From: Hydnum rufescens UP504
Taxonomy: Eukaryota; Basidiomycota; Agaricomycetes; Cantharellales; Hydnaceae
DNA: 64,000 nt
Reading direction: 5' to 3'
NCBI GenBank assembly: GCA_014904985.1
Contig: MU128978.1
Coordinates: 62,001-126,000, forward strand
Both the position numbers and the translations under genes were made by a program. This document shows positions 21,434-32,879 of this stretch, piece after piece. The notes beneath the pieces were generated by a model. It was not told the DNA's origin. It searched no databases and worked only from the letters and a program-made list of their open reading frames with translations. Every line of letters begins with the position of its first letter. The first letter of the stretch is position 1.

Positions 21434-21459
21434 CAAGACGCGTTTGACGTCGTACAAGG
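21434..21459 (-). repeat. Solitary minisatellite unit core
   Basis: The reverse complement is identical over 26 bp to a unit core at about 18,129-18,155 (CCTTGTACGACGTCAAACGC and on). It lies about 100 bp beyond another CCCCTAATATTA block, so it probably marks the 5' side of another decayed repeat copy. Confidence 0.75.
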
Positions 21460-21559
21460 GGCTTGATACACAGTTTCGGGCGGGGGAAATCAAAATCTCA
21501 CGATCAGGGATCCCCGCCATGCCAAGATAAGCTTGCCCGACGCTGGAGCAAGATGAGTT

Positions 21560-22174
21560 ATGCCTTCCTCCTCATTCGTAACTGGGCAAGCGCCTCCGTG
21601 CCGCCCCACGATCATATCCACGCCACACAATGAGCATGGCGAGCGACGGAATCTCCCACCGCCGCCGCCAGGACTAGATCCGCGTCGCAGAGAACCCCGT
21701 ACCCGCTTCGCCACCCTACCTCCACGGAATGGAATGAGTCTCGAACAGCGAACCGATCCTGATCCGTCCCGTCCCGTCCGTGGTCCGCATCCACGCACGG
21801 AAGGCACGGAGGGAACTCAATTGCGATTTGTGAATATGGTGTCCGGCCAGACGTCTCGGAATTCGCCGAGTAAACTATGGCTAGGCCATAATTATACTTG
21901 GAGCTTCTGGGGCCTGGCTTTCGTCATCTCGGAAAGAGAAGGGGTTCTGATGTTGTGGCACTCGCGGTGCTCGCCCACGTTGCATGTCCTGGCTACTTCA
22001 ATCCGGCGACAACATCGGAAGCGTCATCACCTTCACTTCCACAGTGATCGTCTAGTGAAGCAGGTGCCAGGGAGAGTGGGGGGGATTGGTGAAGTGAGGA
22101 TCCGATTCTGGATTAGGGTACGTTTCGCGGGCTTGAGCTGGAAGCCCTCTAGAAGATGGAATGTATCGGCATGA
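21560..22174 (+). other. Open frame of 204 codons, unassigned
   Basis: A GC-rich frame starts MPSSSFVTGQAPPC and is rich in proline and arginine. No domain is recognised and there is no support from splice signals or paralogues. An overlapping minus-strand frame of similar quality exists, so it may be chance. The following 22,175-22,620 has hints of a decayed membrane protein on the minus strand (LLIVANLLAGLVTIWGALNV, 22,330-22,430). Confidence 0.2.
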
Positions 22175-22805
22175 TCATCATCAATCACCCGGTCATTGGC
22201 ATCAACTTGGAAGGTTTACCCGTTGGCCATCATTGTGCGATACTGGGCTATGGCAGTCCACAGAACTAGCCACATCCAGAGTCCCGTCTCTCACTTATAG
22301 GGCAGCTTAGTAGATGCGTCGAGCTGATCAGAATGCGATGAACTCCCGCAAGTACCTGGTGACGTTGAGAGCTCCCCAAATGGTAACTAGACCAGCCAGT
22401 AGGTTTGCGACTATGAGTAGCCAGGAATTTGGTGTGCAAACGTGGATTTAACAGTGAAATTCAGAATCGAAGGGGATTGTGAGACAGTAGATGTTCATAA
22501 TGACCAGGAATTAATGGGGATGGTATTCACAGTCGCTCATCAGCGGGGGTAGAGCAATATTTATCATTTCCTCGCAGTAGCGCGGAAACCATGCGCCCCA
22601 GAAGGCATAGAAGACGTATTGCGTATTGGAACTGGGCTTCAAATGCTACTGGTGGTCAGAGTGGCCATTTCACCTCTCCACCCTGAATTATAACCCATCA
22701 CTGCCTGGGTCAATTCCTGTTGCAAGCCGAGGGAGGATTGCGACAAGCCGAGGGTGGCGTTTGTACGAGGAGGCACTCAGGGACCTTAGATGGAATTCGG
22801 GTCGA

Positions 22806-22842
22806 CCTTGTTAGGTAGGTTTCCACCACCTACCTAACAAGG
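22806..22842. repeat. Perfect 15-bp inverted repeat with 7-bp loop
   Basis: CCTTGTTAGGTAGGT (22,806-22,820) and ACCTACCTAACAAGG (22,828-22,842) are perfect reverse complements around TTCCACC. The site lies about 180 bp downstream of the FAD oxidase remnant's 3' end. It could be a terminator-like hairpin, a palindromic insertion scar or a small element end. Confidence 0.85.
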
Positions 22843-23019
22843 AATCCATGTGTACCTATCTCGATTCGGAGGGGGCTTCAAGAAGCAGAATTTCACAAAA
22901 GAATCAACCCTCCAACCGTTCCATCCTTGAATATTTTGGAGCACTTGAAATACACATCTGGCTCTATTTATAAGCCATTTGGACCCACCATCCGCCGCAC
23001 ATTAAATCTACCGCAAGTG

Positions 23020-24622
23020 TCAAATCACCAGCCATCCCAAATGGATCCGCAGTGCTACATACCGTGTAGGATCATATTTTCGATAAATCTCTTTCAACTT
23101 CTCGTACCCACTGTAAGTCGTCAACGCATCCTGGACATCTTCCGACTCGTTGAGATAGAGAGGAAGGCCTGGAGACCGAGGGATCCTGGAAAAATCCAAA
23201 CGGTCGTGAATACACGAACCTACGGCATGAAGTGGGAAGGGGGCTGGCTGTAGTGGAAACCCACTCGTGATATAGTCGATCGAGCCCAGCACGGAGCGAT
23301 TGGCTTATCTTCGTGACCCCTAGGGGAAGGATCGATCCTATAACCAAACTGTATGGATGACGTGGGAATTCATAGAGTGACGCGTAGATTACTAGAGGGA
23401 GGAAAGCTCACTATCCAAATGCTCCTGTAGAAGAAGAGCAAAGAGTTACTGTGAGTCCATAGACCGAAAAGTGGGAAACAAAGAGAAGAAAAAGAAAAAA
23501 GTAAGCTGACCATTTGGTGGAGTGAAGGATGTACCACCATGGGCGCGACTGACATCGATTTGGCTCTGAAACACAGGTGTGATCACCAAAGCGGCAGTGG
23601 GAACTTCATCCTTGAAACTGGTGGAGAAGTTGAGCCAGTTGTTGTAGGATTTTGCGAATAAACCTTGACCCGGGTAAAGCGTAGAGCCCCCATACTTGTA
23701 GGGGTTATTAGAGATATTATATGAGCGAGTGCCGGTCGAAGCAGAGCCAAGAAAAAAATATGTTCGACGTACCACATTCTGGAATGACAGTAAAGGGCGT
23801 CGATGAGCGCGCGAAAATGTATGTATAAAAGCAGAAACATCCATACCACGTTCGTCGCCCGAGGTCCTATCCCTGGGGCCTGTGCCCGTGAAGGCACTTT
23901 GCTCACCTCGTTGTAGCTCAAAGGTCCAAGATTCGTTGCAACAGCAGGGATGGCCAAGAACTCGGCGAACACCTGTTTTGAATTGTGCCTCCGTGCCGTT
24001 GTAGAAGAGCGCCGCAGCCGCGGCTGTCGTGAAGGTGCCCGAGACATTCGAATAAGTTACTACAGTGACGATCACTAGACACAAAATAGTGATGAGGTAG
24101 TGTTCATGTAACGTTGAAACCTTTCTAAGTCTCTCTTACCAGTGTTAGGATCCTTGTTCGAATAAATGAGCTGAATGTGTGGAGTATCAGGGGACAATAT
24201 TCTAGCCAGCGCGTTCAAGTCGACTTACGGCATCGATAGCTTTCACGACTGCTGCCGACGTTGGGCCCACATACTAAGGGAAGTGGCGTTAAATTGGGTT
24301 GCGATCTCCCAGCGCTATGACTGGATCATCCAGGAGAGGGCGGTACGCACATTAATGGAACCGCCCCAGTATGTCTTATCTGCAGCCGTCCCAACATGGA
24401 TCGCATCCACTTCATATCTCGTCACAATTCCAAAACGACTACCCCCGCCTTTCAATGCGGTGAAGAGATCCGAGTACTCATTCGTGGCGGTGGCAGTGAC
24501 GAGCCGGCCATTTGTCAGAACCACGTCGAGAGAGCGGAATCTATCGCATGCCCAGCCTTGAGAAGGGGATGGGAAACTAGGCCACCACCGAGAGCAAGAC
24601 CGGAAAAACCAACAGCCCTGGA
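23020..24622 (-). pseudogene. Berberine-bridge-type FAD-linked oxidase, 5' truncated
   Basis: Secreted flavoenzymes of this family oxidise sugars, alcohols or alkaloids. On the minus strand, recognisable blocks are FSGLALGGGL (24,580-24,612), GWACDRFRSLDVVLTNGRLV and FTALKGGGSRFGIVTRYEV (24,430-24,490). Then come YNGTEAQFK near 24,000, LFAKSYNNWLNFSTSF near 23,640 and the family C-terminus GYEKLKEIYRKYDPTRYV (23,060-23,110). The N-terminal half of the FAD domain, including the usual RSGGH flavin-attachment site, is absent: similarity starts exactly at a MITE-like end at 24,622/24,623. A one-base frame break near 24,575 separates ALGGG from SPSQGWACD. Both defects argue for an inactive copy. 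Confidence 0.8.
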
Positions 24623-24765
24623 ATTAGTGTTGCCACGACAGCTCTTGACTTTTAGCCCCCGAATGTCAAACCGGCGTGCTGTTCTCGTACAAGCGTACAA
24701 GTCGCGTCGTATAAGTAGTCGACAAATGAAGTCATGTGCGGGAATCGCCGAGTCGTGCCGCCACA
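24623..24765. mobile_element. Probable degraded MITE of the same family
   Basis: The left end TAGTGTTGCCACGACAG resembles the hAT-like MITE end. The right end near 24,750-24,765, reverse-complemented, reads GTGGCGGCACGACTCGG. The sequence after it (24,766-24,900) resembles 511-610, which follows MITE copy 1. No target duplication could be recognised. Confidence 0.45.
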
Positions 24766-24899
24766 AGTACTCTTGTTATGCTATTCTGGGTGTTGATATA
24801 TCCTCTAGCCATTGTGGATTCTCTATGGCCACGACATTATTCTGCAATGGAGCCTATGGGCTGCCCCAATATTTTGTGCTATTTACCAATAATGATCTT

Positions 24900-26200
24900 G
24901 ACATACCTTGCGCATGCCTCAGTGAAGCCCTCACCAGAAGTATCGAATGTAGGAATGAATATCAGGGGTATAATAGGGTCGGTTTTTAAGATATGTGGGG
25001 TAAGTGTACGGTACCTATGAGCGTATTCTTTGAAAAGAAATAACGGTCAGTTCCAACTTCTGCTGACCAATCTTTCTCATTCGCAATCTCGTTTTGAACT
25101 GGTATGAGCCGGTTTCACTTGTGGATTTCAAGTTTGCAATCCTTGAATCTCCAATTAGTGATTGGAGCAAGCTATAACAGGGCCCCTTCGAGCCCATATC
25201 CGGGGGTCCCTGAGGCCGAATGCAGCAACCCAGAATTTTTACTACCATAAAAGGTAATATCCCATGGACCGGAACTAGCCGTGAGGAACGCCGGATTAGG
25301 ATGGCATTATATACACGAGAAACTAACTCTAATTGTATTTGTTGCTATGGTGTGGTGGTAATGTGCAAAAAGCAGTATATGGTTTTTTGCATTGCCCGGT
25401 TCGAAACCTGCGTAAGTCAAGAGTTCAAATTAAGCGCCTAGCCTGCTACTCCGGCGTGAAGCATGCGAGGGCGTTCAGGAAGCCTCCTATTAGGGTATTA
25501 TAGGCGTTATATCAACTCCCCATTCATCCCCCATACGAACCACCCTTGCGTGCGTGAGAAGTCAGAAATTTCCTTTTTTGGAGATTCCCATTATCTTCTT
25601 CAAATTCACCCGGGACCTCTCAATTAGCTTTAAATTATAACTAGTCTACTTCTGTCCATGTTATGGACCTGAACTCCGTATTTACAGACTTACACACACC
25701 CTTCCAGATGTTGCTCAACTCGGAGGCAACCCGCGGCCACACCCGGTCACACGTCACAAGGGCCTGTGGCTTATGTAATCATTACGTGTGAGATGTTAAG
25801 GTCACAACACTAGCCGGCTTGCTTAGTTTCGCTTGAAAATCTTGTGGCTTTGGCCCCATCTTCTCACAGTCCTGACACCTAGGTCATGCCTGTTTGTCAC
25901 TGGACGCCAGTTCAATATGAAGTGAAATCAAAATTGGAAACGGAAGAAATAAAATGAGTAAGATTGGTAAGCAGAATGCAAATTAGGTAATTCGACCTGG
26001 ATATTATTACTTTTCAACCGATGTGCTCATAGGTACCGTATCGGGTAGCAGTGCCTCCTCGATCGTAATGTGCACCTGGACCTGTAGGGCTCCAGGATGC
26101 CTACGGTTGGAGAGGAGGTATGTTCGAATAGCGTACTTGGTGTTTTTCCTTTCTTTTCGGCCTTTTGCGTAGTGCGGGCAACACCCGGATGCAATTCGGC
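24900..26200. other. No gene recognised
   Basis: AT-richer sequence with only short frames, no domain and no convincing splice pattern. A GGTTCGAAACC motif at about 25,399 suggested a tRNA T-arm, but no cloverleaf could be drawn around it. Confidence 0.5.
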
Positions 26201-26224
26201 CCTATACTGTTTTTTGCTTCAGCG

Positions 26225-26765
26225 CTACATTCTAGGTTACAAAACACTAGCAAAACCCAGCCAACGATCCGCACACAGACAAGTACGCCCCAGATAACAT
26301 GTACTCCATGACTACGAAACGATGACCAGAGGAAAACATGGCACCACTCCGCTGCGGTGGGTGTATGGCGATCTAAGGTGCCCCCCAAATAGTGTGTTCG
26401 CACAAAAAGAGCAGCACAGCTGGTCTTTTGGCATGACTTCTGATTCTAAAGTCACTAATCTAATTTACACGCAGCGTAGGGCACAATACGATGCGAAACC
26501 CGATCCAAGAACCCGCATAAATGCGTATGCAAAACATACGCGTAAATATCCGCACGAGTGTTCGCAAATTCCTGCCCGAGAACATGCAACATGGCCACAA
26601 AACGACTGGAGGAGGAGAACGTGGGACCACACCCCACTGCGGGGTGGGTGTGGTGGATAAGGTGAGCCCCCCCGAATTGGTGTGTCCGCGCAAAATGATT
26701 AGCTATGCTAGTCTCTTGTGCATTTTTGAGCTTTAATTAATGTATTCTACTCGACGCTCGACGCT
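26225..26765 (+). repeat. Degenerate tandem repeat, about 250-300 bp unit
   Basis: Two units share ACCACTCCGCTGCGG or ACCACACCCCACTGCGG, GTGTGTTCGCACAAAA or GTGTGTCCGCGCAAAA, and a TCTA(A/G)(G/A)TTACA start (26,230, 26,457 and 26,766). Similarity is patchy. No coding frame is supported. Confidence 0.55.
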
Positions 26766-26784
26766 CTAGATTACAAAATACGAC

Positions 26785-27290
26785 TTGCAAACATGCCTAT
26801 CATATACCGGAGGCCCGCGGGTGAGTCATAAGCGCAGGCTAACAATGAGGCGAGCCAAATTTCGGCGGTGGATTGTACGCTTGTTAGGAACTTGTTTTAA
26901 ATCGGCTGATGGGGCTAATGATGACCGAACTGACGATCTACCATCGCCTCCAAGATCATTGCTTGTCGAACCTTCCCTCTCACTGACGTTCGGGAGGATA
27001 TCGTGTCTGTATCGCCGGCTGCATTTAATTTCGGACAGTTCGAGCGACGACGACCCCTGGGAATTGTGGGTTCTGGATGATCGGGGATGACCTCATGCAC
27101 ACGCACGAAGAATATTCCTCTTTCCCATGTGAGATCGGGAAAATACTGAAACTGTCGCTATTTGATCTAGCATCTTGATTTCGATAATTCTCGGGTCGGT
27201 GCCGTGAACCTTGATAAGACGGGGTGTTGGATCCATTTGGGGCTGCGATGGATGTCCGGTTGCTGTTTGCCCCCGGGGGGAGGGTGGTTA
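26785..27290 (+). pseudogene. R1 family fragment, copy E
   Basis: The frame from 26,785 reads YTGGPRVSHKRRLTMRRAKF and later LLVEPSLSLTFGRIS, parallel to 1,090-1,450 and to the reverse of 3,480-3,960. It continues into CCATGTGAGATCGGGAAAA (27,125) shared with 14,050. It is frame-broken. Confidence 0.55.
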
Positions 27291-27334
27291 CGAGAGGGTA
27301 TTAAACTTTCAGTTGAGCGGACTATTATATATAT

Positions 27335-27530
27335 GTTCTTTCCCTGGAAAGTTAATCGCAGTTAGCCAAAAAAAAAATCGGAAAGAGCACTGGATCACAC
27401 ATCTGGGGGAATACTCTCAATATCTGTATCAGCAATGGGTCGTTTTCCTATTCCGTGATTCTCGAAAGTGGTTCCCCCATTCCCGTATGTTTCGTAGCCC
27501 CACGCGCTCAGAAGGTCAAGTATCTGTACA
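27335..27530 (-). repeat. 3' flank of composite repeat, copy E
   Basis: The reverse complement matches 1,845-1,945 and 19,655-19,790 (GAGTATTCCCCCAGATG, then GGAAAGAACATAT). It ends about 60 bp upstream of the serine dehydratase-like start codon, so it may form part of that gene's promoter. Confidence 0.7.
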
Positions 27531-27589
27531 AGTAGAAATTGGTGTCCAAACAGGTGCAAACAGATTTCTAATATTAGATCCGAAGACCT

Positions 27590-28941
27590 ATGGCGTCTCT
27601 GTGGCACGAAACCCCACTATTGTATTCCGATAGCATCTCCTCTCGGCTGGGGTGTGATGTATACCTCAAACTCGAAGTCCGTGTGCCTGCTGCCCTGGTA
27701 TTTGCCTGTAGACCAACAGATCTCTTAGACATTTCAGCCCCCACAATCTTTCAAATACCGCGGGCAGTCGCTCTTTGTCCAGGAGGCCTTGAGCGAACAT
27801 GGTCCTGAAGTCCACCTTGTTATCGCATCCGGAGGAAACGCTGCGCTTGCCCTGGCCCATGCGTGCTGTGCTCTTCAGGTTAGATGCACTGTGTTCATCA
27901 CGGAACCAGCAGCCAGGAAGGCTATGTTGGATAGTCTCAGTCGCCTTCAGGCCGATGTCATTGTCTTTGGCCAAGACTACGTTGAGGCTTTGCGAGAGGC
28001 CGAAGGCTTTGCCGCTACAGATGAGAAAATGTAAGCTTATCCTATGCGAGCATGTCCGAGTCCACAGTTGGGTCCATACGTCACGCTTATTTTCCAGTGT
28101 AATGGTTCCAGCTTACGATCACCCAATTCTATGGAAAGGTATCTCCTCGATGATATCCGAAATTGCAGAGCAGTTGCCCGAGGCCGCATCTCCCCCCGAT
28201 GCGATCCTTTGCAGCGTCGGTGGAGGCTCGCTTTTAGGAGGTACACTTCTTGGCTCTGCTTCCCAGGGATGGGATGACGGTAATGTATCATGTTCTTCGG
28301 CGGTGCACTGCACGCACGCTCAAGTCATCTGTAGTCCACGTCGTCGCTCTAGAAACGCAAGGCGGCGATTCATTCTATCATCTCTGTTCTATCCACCGAA
28401 TCTGCATCAGCATACTCTCCCCGCAGGCGTAACGTCGACTGTCTCGTCTGAGCATGGTGTCACAATCGCCACGTTCTCGGCAGTAACCACCCTCGCTACA
28501 TCCCTTGCCGCGACGGCGTCAGCTGGCAGTGTAATCAAGATGGCTGTTGACCACAGGGAAAATGGACGAGGCGGCTTGACCTGCGTTACGGTCCCGGACG
28601 AGTTGAGCATGTATGCAGCTCTTGAATTTGCTGGTAAGCACGCTCCCCTATCTTCATCTTGTTTTCTGATTGAGTCGGACAACTTTTCAGATGAACATAA
28701 ACTCCTCGTTGAATTAGCTGCATCCACGACCCTCACCCCAATCTATTCACCTGTCCTCTTCGATGGTATATTTGGGGATACTCTGCAGCCAGTCTCAGGT
28801 CAGAGGCGAACACTCGTCTTTATCGTGTGTGGAGGCTCCAAAGTGTCTCTTGCGGATATGGCGTCCTATCGCGCTCATTTAGAACAAATGGATGGGACTA
28901 TGGGGCAGGCTTGGGTTGATGGATTTGCTGTTGCATTATGA
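27590..28941 (+). CDS. PLP-dependent serine/threonine dehydratase-like enzyme
   Basis: A fold-type II PLP enzyme expected to deaminate L-serine (and L-threonine) to 2-oxo acids. Exons: 27,590-27,676, 27,738-28,030, 28,098-28,279, 28,335-28,633 and 28,691-28,941. Landmarks are HETPLLYSDSISSRLGCDVY, the lysine motif QSFKYRG, the phosphate-binding ASGGNAALALAHA, ITEPAARKAML and SVGGGSLLGG, and the C-terminal LVFIVCGGSKVSLADM. About 350 residues, as usual for the family. Start ATG 27,590 is chosen because it begins the conserved N-terminus. Frame continuity is doubtful between DSFYH (28,375) and AGVTSTVSS (28,430): either a very short 41-bp intron or one or two indels. Part of the last exon is duplicated at 16,780-16,905. 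Confidence 0.85.
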
Positions 28942-28989
28942 ATTGGTTGTCAAACTTCCACATAGAGTGTAAAAGTCGATGGGTATCAA

Positions 28990-30435
28990 GCCTACTGTAT
29001 GTTTAAAGTACGTGGTTTCGATGTTGTAACGTGCTCGTAGTGTTTTCTCTCTAGAGGATCAAGCCGAAATTTTTTGATTCGTCATGGTTCTGTCCTCGAC
29101 TGCTCTGCATTTGAGCATGGATGCCCAGACTAAGGTACCACGCCTTCAGGGTTACATTTACCTTGATTCCAGGTAAACCGACCCCTACGGGGTGAATTTT
29201 CATTATCACTGTGATCGTATGTTGCAAGTCTCCATAAACCATGACTTCGCCCACTATTTCTTCAGAGACATCTTGATCCTAATGATCTTGATAGCCCCGA
29301 AGATCAAGAGCGCTGTGTATTACGGCGTTAGTGCGAATTGCCAGTGGATCATGAGACTTGTGAACCAGAGATAAGTTCGATATCTATGATGGTGTCTGGC
29401 AATGGTCTCCGCGGCAGCACATGTAGATAGAGCTGATTCCTGAAGCGGAAACTTGGTGCCAGCCGGATATGTTTTCGGGATAGAGCTGATAAATTGGCCT
29501 TACAGTACAGTATCGATTTCTTTACATATGGAGTATTTTTTGGGACGTTGATTACAGAGCGGCTTCGCACGGTTCCGCTGCATCTACATATATGCCTTAC
29601 GACCGTGGTAAAATCCGTGTCGATAACCAATGTGGCGCATCAAATACACGACAGCGCTGCGGCTGGGATTTATTCTGGAAGCACAAAGATAAAGATCAGC
29701 ACCCCTACAGATAGCAGCATTGTTGAGACAATTTAGAGGGAAGATCAGCCGGGCCTTTTGAGTAGGTCATTCAAACCCATCGATAGCGATCCGTGAACAA
29801 TGCTATGCGCGTTCAAGCGGAGGTCGAGGATATGTAGCCAAACCACCGGTTTGGAATCATCATAGAAACGCAACGAAACTGAAGAAAACCCCGAGCTCAC
29901 CTTCTCGAGCCGTTTCTGGTGTAACGGAACCGTTCTTACAGTAACACCAAGAGCCGGAACGGAAGGCTGGTGGCAATCAAGGTTGATGGATTAGGGAGGC
30001 TGCTGCCGCATGCCTTCAAAAGCAGAGATAAAGAACCCTAAAACCTTCGAAAATCTGCCGTCCGCAAGCCAGTCATCTTGTTTCCTCAGAAGTGAAATAC
30101 TGTACATCTCAACCAGATTTTTCCGTTTGTACGATTTGTGGAGCATGGTGGCGTAAGTGTCAGACGCTGGAGTGCTGCCAAGACCGAGTTATGTCAGCAT
30201 TTAGCATAGCCCGCGGAGGTAACGTGAACTTCCCACCCAAGCATTTATAGTTGGGTGATCACAGAGATCTCGGTCCACACTCCCTGGATTGGAAAAACCC
30301 ATCTCTGTGCTCAGCCAAGCATGCCTCGTGAGCCAAACATCATCCAATAAAGCGTACCGCACCTGACATCGATCCTTAGGCTCAGAATCTTCACCTCTCC
30401 TCCATGGGAATGTCTCTGAAACAAACAGTACCACT
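28990..30435. other. Intergenic, no gene recognised
   Basis: This separates the dehydratase and exchanger genes, transcribed in the same direction. Several short frames exist on both strands, none with a known domain. Promoter elements were not identified. Confidence 0.5.
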
Positions 30436-30438
30436 CCG

Positions 30439-32863
30439 ATGTCGCCCTTTATCGCGAGGCTTTATGGCGAGAACGAACCGTATGTAACGTCTCAACAACC
30501 ATTGCAAGGGGCTGAGAATTATCGCAGTTCTTGGATCCGCTCGATGAAGTTTTTCCTCGGAAGCTGGATCGTGCGTGGCCAGAAAGATGCTCTATTTTAG
30601 GTCTCCTCGATTGATGCACTTTCATTCAGAATATACTGTTGCTTTTCATTCCGCTGAGCGGCATGGCCCATTACCTTGTCTGGGATGCTGGTTTGCGTTT
30701 CTTATTCTCTTTTATCGCGATCATTCCGTTAGGTAAGGCTTCTCGCCGTGAAACATTCCGAATGTCAATGTTTCTGCTGTCATATAGCTAGACTACTTGG
30801 GGAAGCGACTGGTGAATTCGGCATTTAAAGTTAGGATGAACACCCATTCATTGACGTACTTTTATTTCAGAACAGCTTTCTTTGCCACTTGGTGAACGAA
30901 TTGGACTCTCCTTATCCATTGCTTCTAACGCTTCTATTTAGGTCAAACAATTGGTGGCTTGCTGAACGCAAGCTTCGGAAATGCGGTGCGTCGGGCTCCA
31001 GAAATCTGAACTAGATGAGCTTCGGAGTTCTGATTTGCTGTTAGGTCGAAATCATTGTGGGAATAACTGCATTACTCCATGGTGGGTACAGTCTTATCTT
31101 TGCTCTCGGATCCATTTTTAATGTCCCGCAGGCGAAGTTAGAATTGTACAGACATCTGTTAGAGTTCTTTCCTTGTCTCTATATACGCATTGCTTTATTT
31201 TGAATCCCCCCTGAAGATGCTCGGATCAATTCTTTCCAACCTTTTGCTCGTCCTTGGCATGTCCTTCTTCGCCGGTGCGCCTTTTTCAGCGGCTTTGGAG
31301 TCTGTTAGCTTCAATTTTTTGTGATTCAGGTGGTCTTGTGACGCACGAAAATGAATTTTCAACGACGGCTGCTCAAACGTAGGTTCTACGGCTGATTCAT
31401 GCACGCAGGGTCGCAATTGACATGCACCCCCAGGTCAGCTTCGGTAGGTCCACCCGTCCAATGACATATTGCCGCCACTTCTCACTTTTCTTTTCGTTTT
31501 CGAGCTTATGACACTATCATGCATCAGTAAGCTGCTTTCTTTCACTCCCAATTGTTCGATTTTGATCTGTTCGGGCCGTAGCTCTGATCATCCCTGCCGC
31601 ATACCATGCCACAATGGAGGCTAAAGCTGATTCCACGCCCCCGCTTAGCAAGCTACTTGTGGCCCCCATGGTTGAGATAGACAACACCGCGGAGAGCGGC
31701 CTGCTTATCATTTCACGTGGCACATCTGTTCTCCTTCTCATGGTGTATGTTGGATACCTCGTGTTCCAGCTCAAGACCCATGCGGATTTGTTTCGCCCCC
31801 CTCCATCTCAAGCACAGGAAGAAGAAGAACAGGAAAGTATGAGTATGATTTCTGCCGCCATTTCGTGAGTGCCTTTATGATTAGATCGGAATTATTGGCT
31901 AGGGATCTGATGGGAACGTTGGTTGTACTCTAGTCTTTTGTCAGTTACTGTCATTACTTCCTTCTGTGCTGATTGGCGTGAGTTCTATATTCCTCAAAGC
32001 CAGAGAAGAGGTTTGGTGAAATCGCTATGCATAACACAGTCGTAGCTTCTATCGAGGAAACTGCAGAGAAATATGATATTCCAAAAACATTTATTGGCCT
32101 TATCCTGTTACCATTAGTTGTGAGCGCTTTCCTCTTCCTCCATTGCAGAGGCAAGTCGCGGTTATCTTACGCTCGGGATTAGGCAAATGCAGCGGAGCAT
32201 GTCACAAGTGTCTGGATGGCGATGAAAAATAAAATGGAACTTACTATAGGGATAAGCCTTGGTAGTTCTATTGTGAGTACTGCGGCTATATCCTAGGGCT
32301 TTGTGGATGGGTGCTGAAAGCCCTTGGGTGACGTTGATTTGACAGCAAATTGCAGCGTTTGTCGTGCCACTACTAGTTATTGTCGGTTGGATGTGAACAG
32401 GGTTCCCCATCCATGAGAATAATTCCGCTATGCTAACCACTGCATTACAGAATCGACAGGGACTTGACGCTATTTTTCGCCAACTTCGAGGTGCGTAAAG
32501 TATCTGAGCCTTGGGCGTCATGACATCTCAGAGGCAAATTGCATTCCTCGATGTTCAGACTACCGTACTGTCCGTCAGCGTTCTCCTGGTCAACCTCCTC
32601 ATCCAGTACGCATCCGGTTCTTAACATTTCTCCTCCTTTTCTAATTCGTGACTCCTAGGGATGGAAAATCCAACTACATGGAGGGTTTGATGTCAGTTGC
32701 GGCCTCTTCCTGAAGAAATTCATCTCATTGACATTTTCGTGGGACGTGTGCAGGTTGATCACGCTTTATATTGTGATCGCTCTAGCCTGTGAGCCGATAG
32801 GAGCGATGCTTTCCCCCGACGTTGTATTGATGTCCTTTTCGTTCTTTAGTTTGGGTATCCTGA
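30439..32863 (+). CDS. VCX1: Vacuolar Ca2+/H+ exchanger (CAX family)
   Basis: A membrane antiporter that loads Ca2+ into the vacuole using the proton gradient. Many small exons (about 16) begin at ATG 30,439 (MSPFIARLYGENEP). Exon 1 is 30,439-30,570 and exon 2 starts at 30,630 (NILLLFIPLSGMAHYLVWDA). Family motifs are in order: GGLLNASFGNAVEIIVGITAL (c-1 repeat, near 30,955-31,080), MLGSILSNLLLVLGMSFFAGG, LIIPAAYHATMEA, LIISRGTSVLLLMVYVGYL, an acidic loop (QEEEEQES), TSFCADW, VASIEETAEKYDIPKTFIG, ANAAEHVTSVWMA (c-2 repeat) and GISLGSSI then QIAAFVVPLLVIVGW. It ends NYMEGLMLITLYIVIALAFW and TGA 32,861-32,863. All expected transmembrane blocks are present with no clear frame break. A fragment is duplicated at 1-216. 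Confidence 0.93.
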
Positions 32864-32879
32864 GTTCAAGTTGATAGCG

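Noticed and set aside
21490..21807. Minus-strand frame of 105 codons opposite the 204-codon frame
   Set aside because: Neither strand has splice, domain or paralogue support; GC-rich sequence tends to give long chance frames.
25380..25450. Possible tRNA gene because of GGTTCGAAACC
   Set aside because: No acceptor stem or anticodon arm could be paired around the motif.
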